Positions 1 to 9,334 of a stretch of 64,000 nt of DNA are shown here, piece after piece. The translations under genes were made by a program, and so were the position numbers. Positions within the stretch are counted from its first letter, which is position 1. Every line of letters begins with the position of its first letter. Source of the stretch: Anaspis maculata (Eukaryota > Arthropoda > Insecta > Coleoptera > Scraptiidae); the NCBI GenBank assembly GCA_949128115.1, contig OX421964.1, positions 496,001 to 560,000 of the forward strand, read 5' to 3'. Under the pieces are notes generated by a model. That model did not search any database. It saw nothing but the letters and a program-made list of their open reading frames with translations, and was not told the origin of the DNA.

Positions 1-723
1 CTGCCAACTCAAAAAGTGGTGACCGATCGTTTTCAAAGTCACGTGGGTTGGAGTTTGAAGTCACGTGGGTTGGAGCTTGAAGTCACGTGGGTTAAGACCT
101 GAACTTTTTGGATAACAATTGTCTTTTTTTTTTATATTTGTGTTCGTTCGTCAGATGTTGCGTTTGGAACAAGTAGCTGCCAACTCAAAAAGTGGTGACC
201 GATCGTTTTTGAAGTCACGTGAGTTGGAGTTTGAAGTCACGTAGGTTGGAGCTTGAAGTCACGTGGGTTAAGACCTGAACTTTTTGGATAACAATTGTGT
301 CTATTTTTTGATATTTTTGTTCGTCGGATGTTGCGTTTGGAACGAGTAGCAGCCAACTTAAAGAGTGGTGACCGATCGTTTTTAAAGTCACGTGGGTTGA
401 AATTTGAAGTCACGTGGGTTGGAGTTTGAAGTCACGTGGGTTGAAACCTGAACTTTTTGGATAACAATTGTCTTTTTTTTTTGATATTCGTGTTCGTTTG
501 ACGGATGTTGCGTTTGGAACAAGTAGCTGCCAACTCAAAAAGTGGTGACCGATCGTTTTGAAAGTCACGTGGGTTGGAGTTTGAAGTCACGTGGGATGGA
601 GCTCGAAGTCACGTGGGTTAGGACCTGAACTTTTTGGATAACAATTGTGTCTTTTTTTTCGATATTTGTGTTCGTTTGACGGATGTTGCGTTTGGAACAA
701 GTAGCTGCCAACTCCAAAAGTGG

Positions 724-923
724 TGACGAATCGTTTCAAAAGTCCGTGGGTTGAAGCCTGGAGGCACGTGGGTTGAAGCCTGAAGTCACGTGGGTTGGAG
801 CCTGAAGTCACGTGGAATAGGACCTGAAATTTTTGGATAACAATTGTGTCTTTTTTTTTTATATTTGTGTTCGTTTGACGGATGTTGCGTTTGGAACAAG
901 TAGCTGCTAACTCAAAAAGTGGT
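724..923 (+). repeat. Four-box monomer, 200 bp
   Basis: This unit is one 22-bp subrepeat longer than the standard monomer. After a damaged first box (a 1-base deletion in AGTCCGTGGG at 741-750), it carries GGCACGTGGG, then two GTCACGTGG boxes. The GGCACGTG variant in second position marks four-box monomers of this type throughout the window (for example 8646-8845, 2938 region, 47,640 region). Its regular reappearance at the same higher-order position shows that it is an inherited class and not repeated new slippage. Confidence 0.9.
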
Positions 924-1117
924 GACCGATCGTTTTTAAAGTCACGTGGGTTGAAGTTTGAAGTCACGTGGGTTGGAGCCTGAAGTCACGTGGGTTCAAA
1001 CCTGAACTTTTTGGATAACTATTGTGTCTATTTTTTTATATTTCTGTTCGTTCGTCGGATGTTGCGTTTGAAACGAGTAGCTGCCAACTTAAAAAGTGGT
1101 GACCGATCGTTTTTGGA

Positions 1118-1169
1118 GTCACGTGGGATGAAGTTTGAAGTCACGTGGGTTGGAGCCTGAAGTCACGTG
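1118..1169 (+). repeat. 22-bp E-box/G-box subrepeats inside the monomer
   Basis: Three 22-bp subrepeats each contain the perfect palindrome CACGTG in a fixed flank (GTCACGTGGG followed by TTGGAG, TTGAAG or similar). The box is the canonical E-box/G-box core recognised by bHLH-ZIP factors (Myc/Max, USF, MITF, yeast Cbf1) and, in plants, bZIP and PIF factors. GTCACGTG also satisfies the yeast centromere CDEI consensus RTCACRTG. Nearly every monomer in the window carries two to four such boxes. Occasional damaged boxes are seen: a 1-base deletion near 741-750, CACGTA near 241, GTAACGTG near 2054, GTCACCTG near 16217 and 17104. Binding in the native organism is not shown by sequence alone. Confidence 0.9.
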
Positions 1170-1180
1170 GGTTCAAACCT

Positions 1181-1224
1181 GAACTTTTTAGATAACAATT
1201 GTGTCTATTTTTTGATATTTTTGT
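1181..1224 (+). other. AT-rich segment with ACAATTGT palindrome and T tract
   Basis: Each monomer has an AT-rich stretch of about 45 bp: ACTTTTTGGATAACAATTGT followed by a run of T and GATATTT or TATATTT. T-run length varies from about 6 to 14 between otherwise similar monomers (for example the long run near 1736-1748 versus CTATTTTTTG near 1206-1214), and this is the main source of 1-3 bp length differences. Homopolymeric T tracts stiffen or bend DNA and can set nucleosome phasing once per repeat; that role is inference. Some apparent length variation could be homopolymer sequencing error. Confidence 0.8.
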
Positions 1225-1238
1225 TCGTTCGTCGGATG

Positions 1239-1255
1239 TTGCGTTTGGAACGAGT
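1239..1255 (+). other. CENP-B-box-like segment (weak match)
   Basis: TTGCGTTTGGAACGAGT aligns without gaps to the 17-bp mammalian CENP-B box consensus YTTCGTTGGAARCGGGA at 12 of 17 positions. Of the nine bases considered essential (NTTCGNNNNANNCGGGN), six match; the third-position T, the central A and one G of the CGGG are not met. In many monomers the segment reads AACAAG instead of AACGAG, which loses a further essential base. It is the most conserved GC-rich part of the monomer, present in nearly every unit. It could be a binding site for an unrelated protein or simply coincidence. Confidence 0.3.
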
Positions 1256-3085
1256 AGCTGCCAACTCCAAAAATGGTGACCGATCGTTTTAAGAGTCGCG
1301 TGGGTTGAAGTTTGAAGTCACGTGGGCTGGAGCCTGAAGTCACGTGTGTTAAAACCTCAACTTTTTGGATAACAATTGTGTCTTTTTTTTTTATATTTGT
1401 GTTCGTTCGTCAGATGTTGCGTTTGGAACAAGCAGCTGCCAACTCAAAAAGTGGTGACCGATCGTTTTTGAAGTCACGTGGGTTGGAGTTTGAAGTCACG
1501 TGGGTTGGAGCCCGGAGTCACGTGGGTTAGGACCTGAACTTTTTGGATAACAATTGTGTCTATTTTTTGATATTTTTGTTCGTCCGTCGGATCTTGCGTT
1601 TGGAACGAGTAGCTGCCAACTTAAAAAGTGGTAACCGATCGTTTTTAAAGTCACGTGGGTTGAAGTTTGAAGTCACGTGGGTTGGAGCCTGAAGTCACGT
1701 GGGTTGAAACCTGAACTTTTTGGATAACAATTGTCTTTTTTTTTTTTTCGATATTTGTGTTCGCTTGACGGATGTTGCGTTTGGAACAAGTAGCTGCCAA
1801 CTCAAAAAGTGGTGACCGATCGTTTTTGAAGTCACGTGGGTTGGAGTTTGAAGTCACGTGGGTTGGAGCTCGAAGTCACGTGGGTTAGGACCTGAACTTT
1901 TTGGATAACAATTGTGTCTTTTATTTTCGATATCTGTGTTCGTTTGACGGATGTTGCGTTTGGAACAAGTAGCTGCCAACTCCAAAAGTGGTGACATATC
2001 GTTTTCAAAGTCACGTGGGTTGAAGCCTGGAGGCACGTGGGTTGGAGCCTGAAGTAACGTGGGTTGGAACCTGAAGTCACGTGGGTTAGGACCTGAAATT
2101 TTTGGATGACAATTGTGTCTTTTTTTTCGATATTTGTGTTCGTTTGACGGATGTTGCGTTTGGAACAATTAGCTGCCAACTCCAAAAGTTGTGACGGATC
2201 GTTTTAAAAGTCACGTGGGTTGAAGTTTGAAGTCACGTGGGTTGGAGCCTGAAGTCACGTGGGTTCAAACCTGAACTTTTTGGATAACAATTGTGTCTAT
2301 TTTTTGATATTTTTGTTCGTTCGTCGGATGTTGCGTTTGGAACGAGTAACTGCCAACTCCAAAAGTGGTGACCGATCGTTTTAAAAGTCACGTGGGTTGA
2401 AGTTTGAAGTCACGTGGGCTGGAGCCTGAAGTCACGTGGGTTAAAACCCTCACTTTTTGGATAACAATTGTGTCTTTTTTTTTATATTTGTGTTCGTTCG
2501 TCAGATGTTGCGTTTGGAACAAGTAGCTGCCAACTCAAAAAGTGGTGACCGATCGTTTTTAAAGTCACGTGGGTTGGAGTTTGAAGTCACGTGGGTTGGA
2601 GCCCGGAGTCACGTGGGTTAGGACCTGAACTTTTTGGATAACAATTGTGTCTATTTTTTGATATTTTTGTTCGTCCGTCGGATGTTGCGTTTGGAACGAG
2701 TAGCTGCCAACTTAAAAAGTGGTGACCGATCGTTTTTAAAGTCACGTGGGTTGAAGTTTGAAGTCACGTGGGTTGGAGCCTGAAGTCACGTGGGTTAAAA
2801 CCTGAACTTTTTGGATAACAATTGTTTTTTTTTTTTCGATATTCGTGTTCGTTTGACGGATGTTGCGTTTGGAACAAGTAGCTGCTAACTCCAAAAGTGG
2901 TGACGGATCGTTTTCAAAGTCACGTGGGTTGAGGCCTGGAGGCACGTGGGTTGAAGCCCAAAGTCACGTGGGTTGGAGCCTGAAGTCACGTGGGTTAGGA
3001 CCTGAAATTTTTGGATAACAATTGTGTCTTTTTTTTCGATATTTGTGTTCGTTTGACGGATGTTGCGTTTGGAACAAGTAGCTGC

Positions 3086-5745
3086 CAACTCAAAAAGTGG
3101 TGACCGATCGTTTTTAAAGTCACGTGGGTTGAAGTTTGAAGTCACGTGGGTTGGAGCCTGAAGTCACGTGGGTTCAAAACTAAACATTTTGGACAATAAT
3201 TGAGTCTTTTCTTTTGATATTTGTGTTAGTTAACGGATGTTGCGTTTGTAACAAGTAGCTGCCAACTCAAGAAGTGGTGACCAATCGTTTTTAAAGTCAC
3301 GTGGGTTGGAATTTGAAGTCACGTGGGTTAGAGCGTGAAGTCACGTGGGTTAAGACCTGAACTTTCTGGATAACAATTGTGTCTTTTTTTTTTATATTTG
3401 TGTTCGTTCGTCAGATGTTGCGTTTGGAACAAGTAGCTGCCAACTCAAAAAGTGGTGACCGATCGTTTTTAAAGTCACGTGGGTTGGAGTTTAAAGTCAC
3501 GTGGGTTGGAGCCCGGAGTCACGTGGGTTAGGACCTGAACTTTTTGGATAACAATTTTGTCTATTTTTTGATATTTTTGTTCGTTCGACGGATGTTGCGT
3601 TTGGAACGAGTAGAAGCCAACTTAAAAAGTGGTGACCGATCGTTTTTAAAGTCACGTGGGTTGAAATTTGAAGTCACGTGGGTTGGAGTTTGGAGTCACG
3701 TGGGTTGAAACCTAAACTTTTTGGATGACAATTGTCTTTTTTTTTCTTCGATATTTGAGTTCGTTTGACGGATGTTGCGTTTGGAACAAGTAGCTGCCAA
3801 CTCAAAAAGTGGTGACCGATCGTTTTTAAAGTCACGTGGGTTGGAGTTTGAAGTCACGTGGGTTGGAGCTCGAAGTCACGTGGGTTAGAACCTAAACTTT
3901 TTGGATAACAATTGTGTTTTTTTTTTGATATTTTTGTTCGTCCGTCGGATGTTGCGTTTGGAACGAGTAGCAGCCAACTTAAAAAATGGTGACCGATCGT
4001 TTTTTAAGTCACGTGGGTTAAAATTTGAAGTCACGTGGGTTGGAGTTTGAAGTCACGTGGGTTGAAACCTGATATTTTTTGGATAACAATTGTCTTTTTT
4101 TTTTCGATATTTGTGTTCGTTTGACGGATGTTGCGTTTGGAACAAGTAGCTGCTAACTCAAAAAGTGGTGACCGATCGTTTTCAAAGTCACGTGGGTTGA
4201 AGTTTGATGTCACGTGGGTTGGAGCCTTAAGTCACGTGGGTTCAAACCTGAACTTTTTGGATAACAATTGTGTCTATTTTTTGATATTTTTGTTCGTTCG
4301 TCGGATGTTGCGTTTGAAACGAGTAGCTGCCAACTAAAAAAGTGGTGACCGATCGTTTTTAAAGTCACGTGGGTTGAAGTTTGAAGTCACGTGGGTTGGA
4401 GCCTGAAGTCACGTGGGTTCAAACCTGAACTTTTTAGATAACAATTGTGTCTATTTTTTGATATTTTTGTTCGTTCGTCGGATGTTGCGTTTGAAACGAG
4501 TAGCTGCCAACTTAAAAAGTGGTGACCGATCGTTTTTAAAGTCACGTGGGTTGAAGTTTGAAGTCACGTGGGTTGGAGCCTGAAGTCACGTGGGTTCAAA
4601 CCTGAACTTTTTAGATAACAATTGTGTCTATTTTTTGATATTTTTGTTCGTTCGTCGGATGTTGCGTTTGGAACGAGTAGCTGCCAACTCCAAAAGTGGT
4701 GACCGATTGTTTTACAAGTCACGTGTGTTGAAGTTTGAAGTCACGTGGGCTGGAGCCTGAAGTCACGTGGGTTAAAACCTTAACTTTTTGGATATCAATT
4801 GTGTCTTTTTTCTTGATATTTGTGTTCGTTCGTCAGATGTTGCGTTTGGAACAAGTAGCTGCCAACTCAAAAAGTGGTGACCGATCGTTTTTAAAGTCAC
4901 GTGGGTTGGAGTTTGAAGTCACGTGGGTTGGAGCCCGGAGTCACGTGGGTTGGGACCTGAATTTTTTGGATAACAATTGTGTCTATTTTTTGATATTTTT
5001 GTTCGTTCGTCGGATGTTGCGTTTGGAACGAGTAGCTGCCAACTTAAAAAGTGTCGACCGATCGTTTTTGAAGTCACGTGGGTTGAAGTTTGAAGTCACG
5101 TGGGTTGGAGCCTGAAGTCACGTGGGTTGAAACCTGAACTTTTTGGATAACGATTGTCTTTTTTTTTATGATATTTGTGTTCGTTCGACGGATGCTGCGT
5201 TTGGAACAAGTAGCTGCCAACTCAAAAAGTGGTGACCGATCGTTCTTGAAGTCACGTGGGTTGGAGCTCAAAGTCACGTGGGATAGGACCTGAACTTTCT
5301 GGATACTAATTGTGTCTTTTTCTTCGATATTTGTGTTCGTTTGACGGATGCTGCGTTTGGAACAAGTAGCTGCCAATTCCAAAAGTGGTGACGGATCGTT
5401 TTAAAAGTCACGTGAGTTGAATCCTGGAGGCACGTGGGTTGAAGCCTGAAGTCACGTGGGTTGGAGCCTGAAGTCACGTGAGTTAGGACCTGAAATTTTT
5501 GGATAACAATTGTGTCTTTTTTTAGATATTTGTGTTCGTTTGGCGGATGTTGCGTTTGGAACAAGTGGCAGCCAACTGAAAAAGTGGTGACCGATCGTTT
5601 TAAAAGTCACGTGGGTTGAAGTTTGAAGTCACGTGGGTTGGAGCCTGAAGTCACGTGGGTTCAAACTTGAACTTTTTGGATAATAATTGAGTCTTTTCTT
5701 TTGATATTTGTGTTAGTTAACGGATGTTGCGTTTGGAACAAGTAG
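3086..5745. repeat. Zone A tail block, copy 1
   Basis: A run of about 15 monomers leads into the marker monomer at 5713. From about 3,730 it matches 28,260-30,271 at an offset of 24,527 bp. Diagnostic features are GTGTCGACCGATCG near 5052 (copies near 16705, 17592 and 29580), TTCTTCGATATTTGAGTTCG near 3743, and a two-box unit with GGAGCTCAAAG near 5264 where zones B and C have three boxes. Confidence 0.8.
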
Positions 5746-5765
5746 CTGCCAACTCAAAAAGTGGT
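5589..5765 (+). repeat. Marker monomer class with TTAGTTAACGG
   Basis: This monomer has TTTGTGTTAGTTAACGGATG in place of the usual TTTGTGTTCGTTTGACGGATG. The TTAGTTAACGG string starts at 3226, 5713, 9459, 13769, 18253, 22000, 23077, 26643, 30239, 33987, 36693, 42060, 47058, 49601, 53689, 56222, 58764 and 60600, 18 copies in all. Two subclasses are separable by AATTGAGTC (3226, 5713, 18253, 23077, 30239, 36693, 42060 and later) versus AATTGTGTC (9459, 13769, 22000, 26643, 33987). In zone A the two alternate, often about 3,747 bp apart. Copies from 47058 onward also carry TTCGGATCAAG, private to zone C. This makes it the best internal ruler for the array. Confidence 0.92.
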
Positions 5766-8700
5766 GACCGATCGTTTTTAAAGTCACGTGGGTTGGAGTT
5801 TGAAGTCACGTGGGTTGGAGCTTGAAGTCACGTGGGTTAAGACCTGAACTTTTTGGATAACAATTGTCTTTTTTTTTTATATTTGTGTTCGTTCGTCAGA
5901 TGTTGCGTTTGGAACAAGTAGCTGCCAACTCAAAAAGTGGTGACCGATCGTTTTTGAAGTCACGTGGGTTGGAGTTTGAAGTCACGTAGGTTGGAGCTTG
6001 AAGTCACGTGGGTTAAGACCTGAACTTTTTGGATAACAATTGTGTCTATTTTTTGATATTTTTGTTCGTCGGATGTTGCGTTTGGAACGAGTAGCAGCCA
6101 ACTTAAAGAGTGGTGACCGATCGTTTTTAAAGTCACGTGGGTTGAAATTTGAAGTCACGTGGGTTGGAGTTTGAAGTCACGTGGGTTGAAACCTGAACTT
6201 TTTGGATAACAATTGTCTTTTTTTTTTGATATTCGTGTTCGTTTGACGGATGTTGCGTTTGGAACAAGTAGCTGCCAACTCAAAAAGTGGTGACCGATCG
6301 TTTTGAAAGTCACGTGGGTTGGAGTTTGAAGTCACGTGGGATGGAGCTCGAAGTCACGTGGGTTAGGACCTGAACTTTTTGGATAACAATTGTGTCTTTT
6401 TTTTCGATATTTGTGTTCGTTTGACGGATGTTGCGTTTGGAACAAGTAGCTGCCAACTCCAAAAGTGGTGACGAATCGTTTCAAAAGTCCGTGGGTTGAA
6501 GCCTGGAGGCACGTGGGTTGAAGCCTGAAGTCACGTGGGTTGGAGCCTGAAGTCACGTGGAATAGGACCTGAAATTTTTGGATAACAATTGTGTCTTTTT
6601 TTTTTATATTTGTGTTCGTTTGACGGATGTTGCGTTTGGAACAAGTAGCTGCAAACTCAAAAAGTGGTGACCGATCGTTTTTAAAGTCACGTGGGTTGAA
6701 GTTTGAAGTCACGTGGGTTGGAGCCTGAAGTCACGTGGGTTCAAACCTGAACTTTTTGGATAACTATTGTGTTTATTTTTTTATATTTCTGTTCGTTCGT
6801 CGGATGTTGCGTTTGAAACGAGTAGCTGCCAACTTAAAAAGTGGTGACCGATCGTTTTTGAAGTCACGTGGGATGAAGTTTGAAGTCACGTGGGTTGGAG
6901 CCTGAAGTCACGTGGGTTCAAACCTGAACTTTTTAGATAACAATTGTGTCTATTTTTTGATATTTTTGTTCGTTCGTCGGATGTTGCGTTTGGAACGAGT
7001 AGCTGCCAACTCCAAAAATGGTGACCGATCGTTTTAAGAGTCGCGTGGGTTGAAGTTTGAAGTCACGTGGGCTGGAGCCTGAAGTCACGTGTGTTAAAAC
7101 CTCAACTTTTTGGATAACAATTGTGTCTTTTTTTTTATATTTGTGTTCGTTCGTCAGATGTTGCGTTTGGAACAAGTAGCTGCCAACTCAAAAAGTGGTG
7201 ACCGATCGTTTTTGAAGTCACGTGGGTTGGAGTTTGAAGTCACGTGGGTTGGAGCCCGGAGTCACGTGGGTTAGGACCTGAACTTTTTGGATAACAATTG
7301 TGTCTATTTTTTGATATTTTTGTTCGTCCGTCGGATGTTGCGTTTGGAACGAGTAGCTGCCAACTTAAAAAGTGGTAACCGATCGTTTTTAAAGTCACGT
7401 GGGTTGAAGTTTGAAGTCACGTGGGTTGGAGCCTGAAGTCACGTGGGTTGAAACCTGAACTTTTTGGATAACAATTGTCTTTTTTTTTTTTTCGATATTT
7501 GTGTTCGCTTGACGGATGTTGCGTTTGGAACAAGTAGCTGCCAACTCAAAAAGTGGTGACCGATCGTTTTTGAAGTCACGTGGGTTGGAGTTTGAAGTCA
7601 CGTGGGTTGGAGCTCGAAGTCACGTGGGTTAGGACCTGAACTTTTTGGATAACAATTGTGTCTTTTATTTTCGATATCTGTGTTCGTTTGACGGATGTTG
7701 CGTTTGGAACAAGTAGCTGCCAACTCCAAAAGTGGTGACGGATCGTTTTCAAAGTCACGTGGGTTGAAGCCTGGAGGCACGTGGGTTGGAGCCTGAAGTA
7801 ACGTGGGTTGGAGCCTGAAGTCACGTGGGTTAGGACCTGAAATTTTTGGATGACAATTGTGTCTTTTTTTTCGATATTTGTGTTCGTTTGACGGATGTTG
7901 CGTTTGGAACAATTAGCTGCCAACTCCAAAAATTGTGACGGATCGTTTTAAAAGTCACGTGGGTTGAAGTTTGAAGTCACGTGGGTTGGAGCCTGAAGTC
8001 ACGTGGGTTCAAACCTGAACTTTTTGGATAACAATTGTGTCTATTTTTTGATATTTTTGTTCGTTCGTCGGATGTTGCGTTTGGAACGAGTAACTGCCAA
8101 CTCCAAAAGTGGTGACCGATCGTTTTAAAAGTCACGTAGGTTGAAGTTTGAAGTCACGTGGGCTGGAGCCTGAAGTCACGTGGGTTAAAACCCTCACTTT
8201 TTGGATAACAATTGTGTCTTTTTTTTTATATTTGTGTTCGTTCGTCAGATGTTGCGTTTGGAACAAGTAGCTGCCAACTCAAAAAGTGGTGACCGATCGT
8301 TTTTAAAGTCACGTGGGTTGGAGTTTGAAGTCACGTGGGTTGGAGCCCGGAGTCACGTGGGTTAGGACCTGAACTTTTTGGATAACAATTGTGTCTATTT
8401 TTTGATATTTTTGTTCGTCCGTCGGATGTTGCGTTTGGAACGAGTAGCTGCCAACTTAAAAAGTGGTGACCGATCGTTTTTGAAGTCACGTGGGTTGAAG
8501 TTTGAAGTCACGTGGGTTGGAGCCTGAAGTCACGTGGGTTAAAACCTGAACTTTTTGGATAACAATTGTTTTTTTTTTTCCGATATTCGTGTTCGTTTGA
8601 CGGATGTTGCGTTTGGAACAAGTAGCTGCTAACTCCAAAAGTGGTGACGGATCGTTTTCAAAGTCACGTGGGTTGAGGCCTGGAGGCACGTGGGTTGAAG

Positions 8701-8830
8701 CCCAAAGTCACGTGGGTTGGAGCCTGAAGTCACGTGGGTTAGGACCTGAAATTTTTGGATAACAATTGTGTCTTTTGTTTCGATATTTGTGTTCGTTTGA
8801 CGGATGTTGCGTTTGGAACAAGTAGCTGCC
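5746..8830. repeat. Zone A block, copy 2
   Basis: This is the second copy of the 1-3085 block and also the partner of 18286 onward at offset 12,540 bp. With the 18 kb and 23 kb copies it shares GCTGCAAACTC near 6650 (copies near 19190 and 24010), a variant absent from the first copy and from the 30 kb copy. Copies 2, 3 and 4 therefore form a subfamily distinct from copies 1 and 5. Confidence 0.85.
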
Positions 8831-8845
8831 AACTCCAAAAGTGGT

Positions 8846-9001
8846 GACGGATCGTTTTAAAAGTCACGTGGATTGGAGCCTGGAGGCACGTGGGTTCAAA
8901 CCTGATTTTTTTTGGATAACAATTGTGTCTATTTTTTGATATTTTTGTTCGTTCGTCGGATGTTGCGTTTGGAACAAGTAGCTGCCAACTTAAAAAGTGG
9001 T
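8846..9001 (+). repeat. Two-box monomer, 156 bp
   Basis: One 22-bp subrepeat is missing: only two boxes (GTCACGTGGATT and GGCACGTGGG) lie between the entry palindrome and the AT-rich segment. The same short form recurs near 13156, 21390, 26030, 33370, 35690, 38750, 40010, 41050, 43930, 45170, 50750, 51820, 61740 and 62810, so it is a fixed class of the higher-order unit. The unit directly upstream (8646-8845) is a four-box monomer. Confidence 0.88.
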
Positions 9002-9179
9002 GACCGATCGTTTTTAAAGTCACGTGGGTTGAAGTTTGAAGTCACGTGGGTTGGAGCCCGGAGTCACGTGGGTTAGGACCTGAACTTTTTGGATAACAAT
9101 TGTGTCTTTTTTTTTGATATTTGTGGTCGTTCGTCAGATGTTGCGTTTGGAACAAGTAGCTGCCAACTCAAAAAGTGGT

Positions 9180-9334
9180 GACCGATCGTTTTTAAAGTCA
9201 CGTGGGTTGGAGCCTGAAGTCACGTGGGTTAGGACCTGAAATTTTTGGATAACAATTGTGTCTTTTTTTTGATATTTGTGTTCGTTTGGCGGATGTTGCG
9301 TTTGGAACAAGTAGCTGCCAACTGAAAAAGTGGT
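9180..9334 (+). repeat. Second two-box monomer class, 155 bp
   Basis: This unit has two intact GTCACGTGGG boxes separated by TTGGAGCCTGAA and ends in the TTAGGACCTGAAATTTTTGG variant. It differs from the two-box unit at 8846 in box flanks and so represents an independent loss of a subrepeat. Copies are seen at 13,490, 21,720, 26,370 and 33,710 at matching positions in the larger blocks, but not in the 40 kb or 45 kb copies, where a three-box unit occupies the place. Confidence 0.85.

Larger units (their letters stand above)
1101..1277 (+). repeat. Reference 177-bp monomer (three-box form)
   Basis: This is a representative monomer for reading the rest of the window. Order of parts: CGATCG palindrome at 1104-1109; three GTCACGTG boxes at 1118-1125, 1140-1147 and 1162-1169, exactly 22 bp apart; GGTTCAAACC at 1170-1179; AT-rich segment about 1181-1224 with ACAATTGT at 1195-1202 and T6 at 1208-1213; GTTCGTTCGTCGG at about 1223-1235; TTGCGTTTGGAACGAGT at 1239-1255; TAGCTGCCAACT and an A-rich linker to the next unit. 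The phase was chosen arbitrarily at GACCGATCG, since a tandem array has no natural start. The linker and AT segment define subclasses: TCGTCGG with AACGAG, TTGACGG with AACAAG, and TCGTCAG with AACAAG. Confidence 0.95.
1..3085. repeat. Zone A block, copy 1
   Basis: This block matches 5746 onward at an offset of 5,745 bp and 30272 onward at 30,271 bp. It is closer to the 30-kb-distant copy: both share TTTTCAAAG just after the first CGATCG, CACGTGAGTTGG near 231/30493, AAGCAGCTGCC near 1431/31702 and GTCGGATCTTGCG near 1590/31862, none of which the 5746 copy has. Register with 5746 is lost at about 3085, where a CCAACTCAAAAAG monomer replaces the CCAACTCCAAAAG monomer of the other copy. The left part of the unit lies outside the window. 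Confidence 0.85.

Noticed and set aside
587..967. Minus-strand 126-codon open frame with the recurring NPRDF and CSKRNIRQTNTNI peptide motifs, and the many similar frames of 60-134 codons on both strands
   Set aside because: They are products of the monomer length being a multiple of three. The same peptides recur every monomer, overlapping frames on both strands are equally open, ends occur at arbitrary monomer positions, and indels in T tracts break them. No gene-like boundaries or stand-alone conserved domain are visible.
1118..1169. Short regularly spaced direct repeats suggesting a CRISPR array
   Set aside because: The 22-bp units are contiguous with no unique spacers, they sit inside a 177-bp tandem monomer, and there are no cas genes.
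1188..1203. GGATAACAATT followed by AATTGTG, resembling lac operator half-sites or cloning-vector sequence
   Set aside because: Only an 11-base half-site is shared, the two halves are in the wrong order and overlap, and the surrounding sequence is satellite. It is coincidence, not a vector remnant or operator, though it could cross-match lacO-based probes.
1206..1214. T runs as bacterial rho-independent terminators
   Set aside because: No GC-rich hairpin precedes the T runs, and the array is eukaryotic in character.
4735..5115. Plus-strand 126-codon frame with hydrophobic stretches (SIVSFFLIFVFV, YFLIFLFV) that look like membrane segments
   Set aside because: The hydrophobic stretches are translations of the T-rich tract of each monomer. 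They recur once per 59 codons and are not a membrane protein signature.
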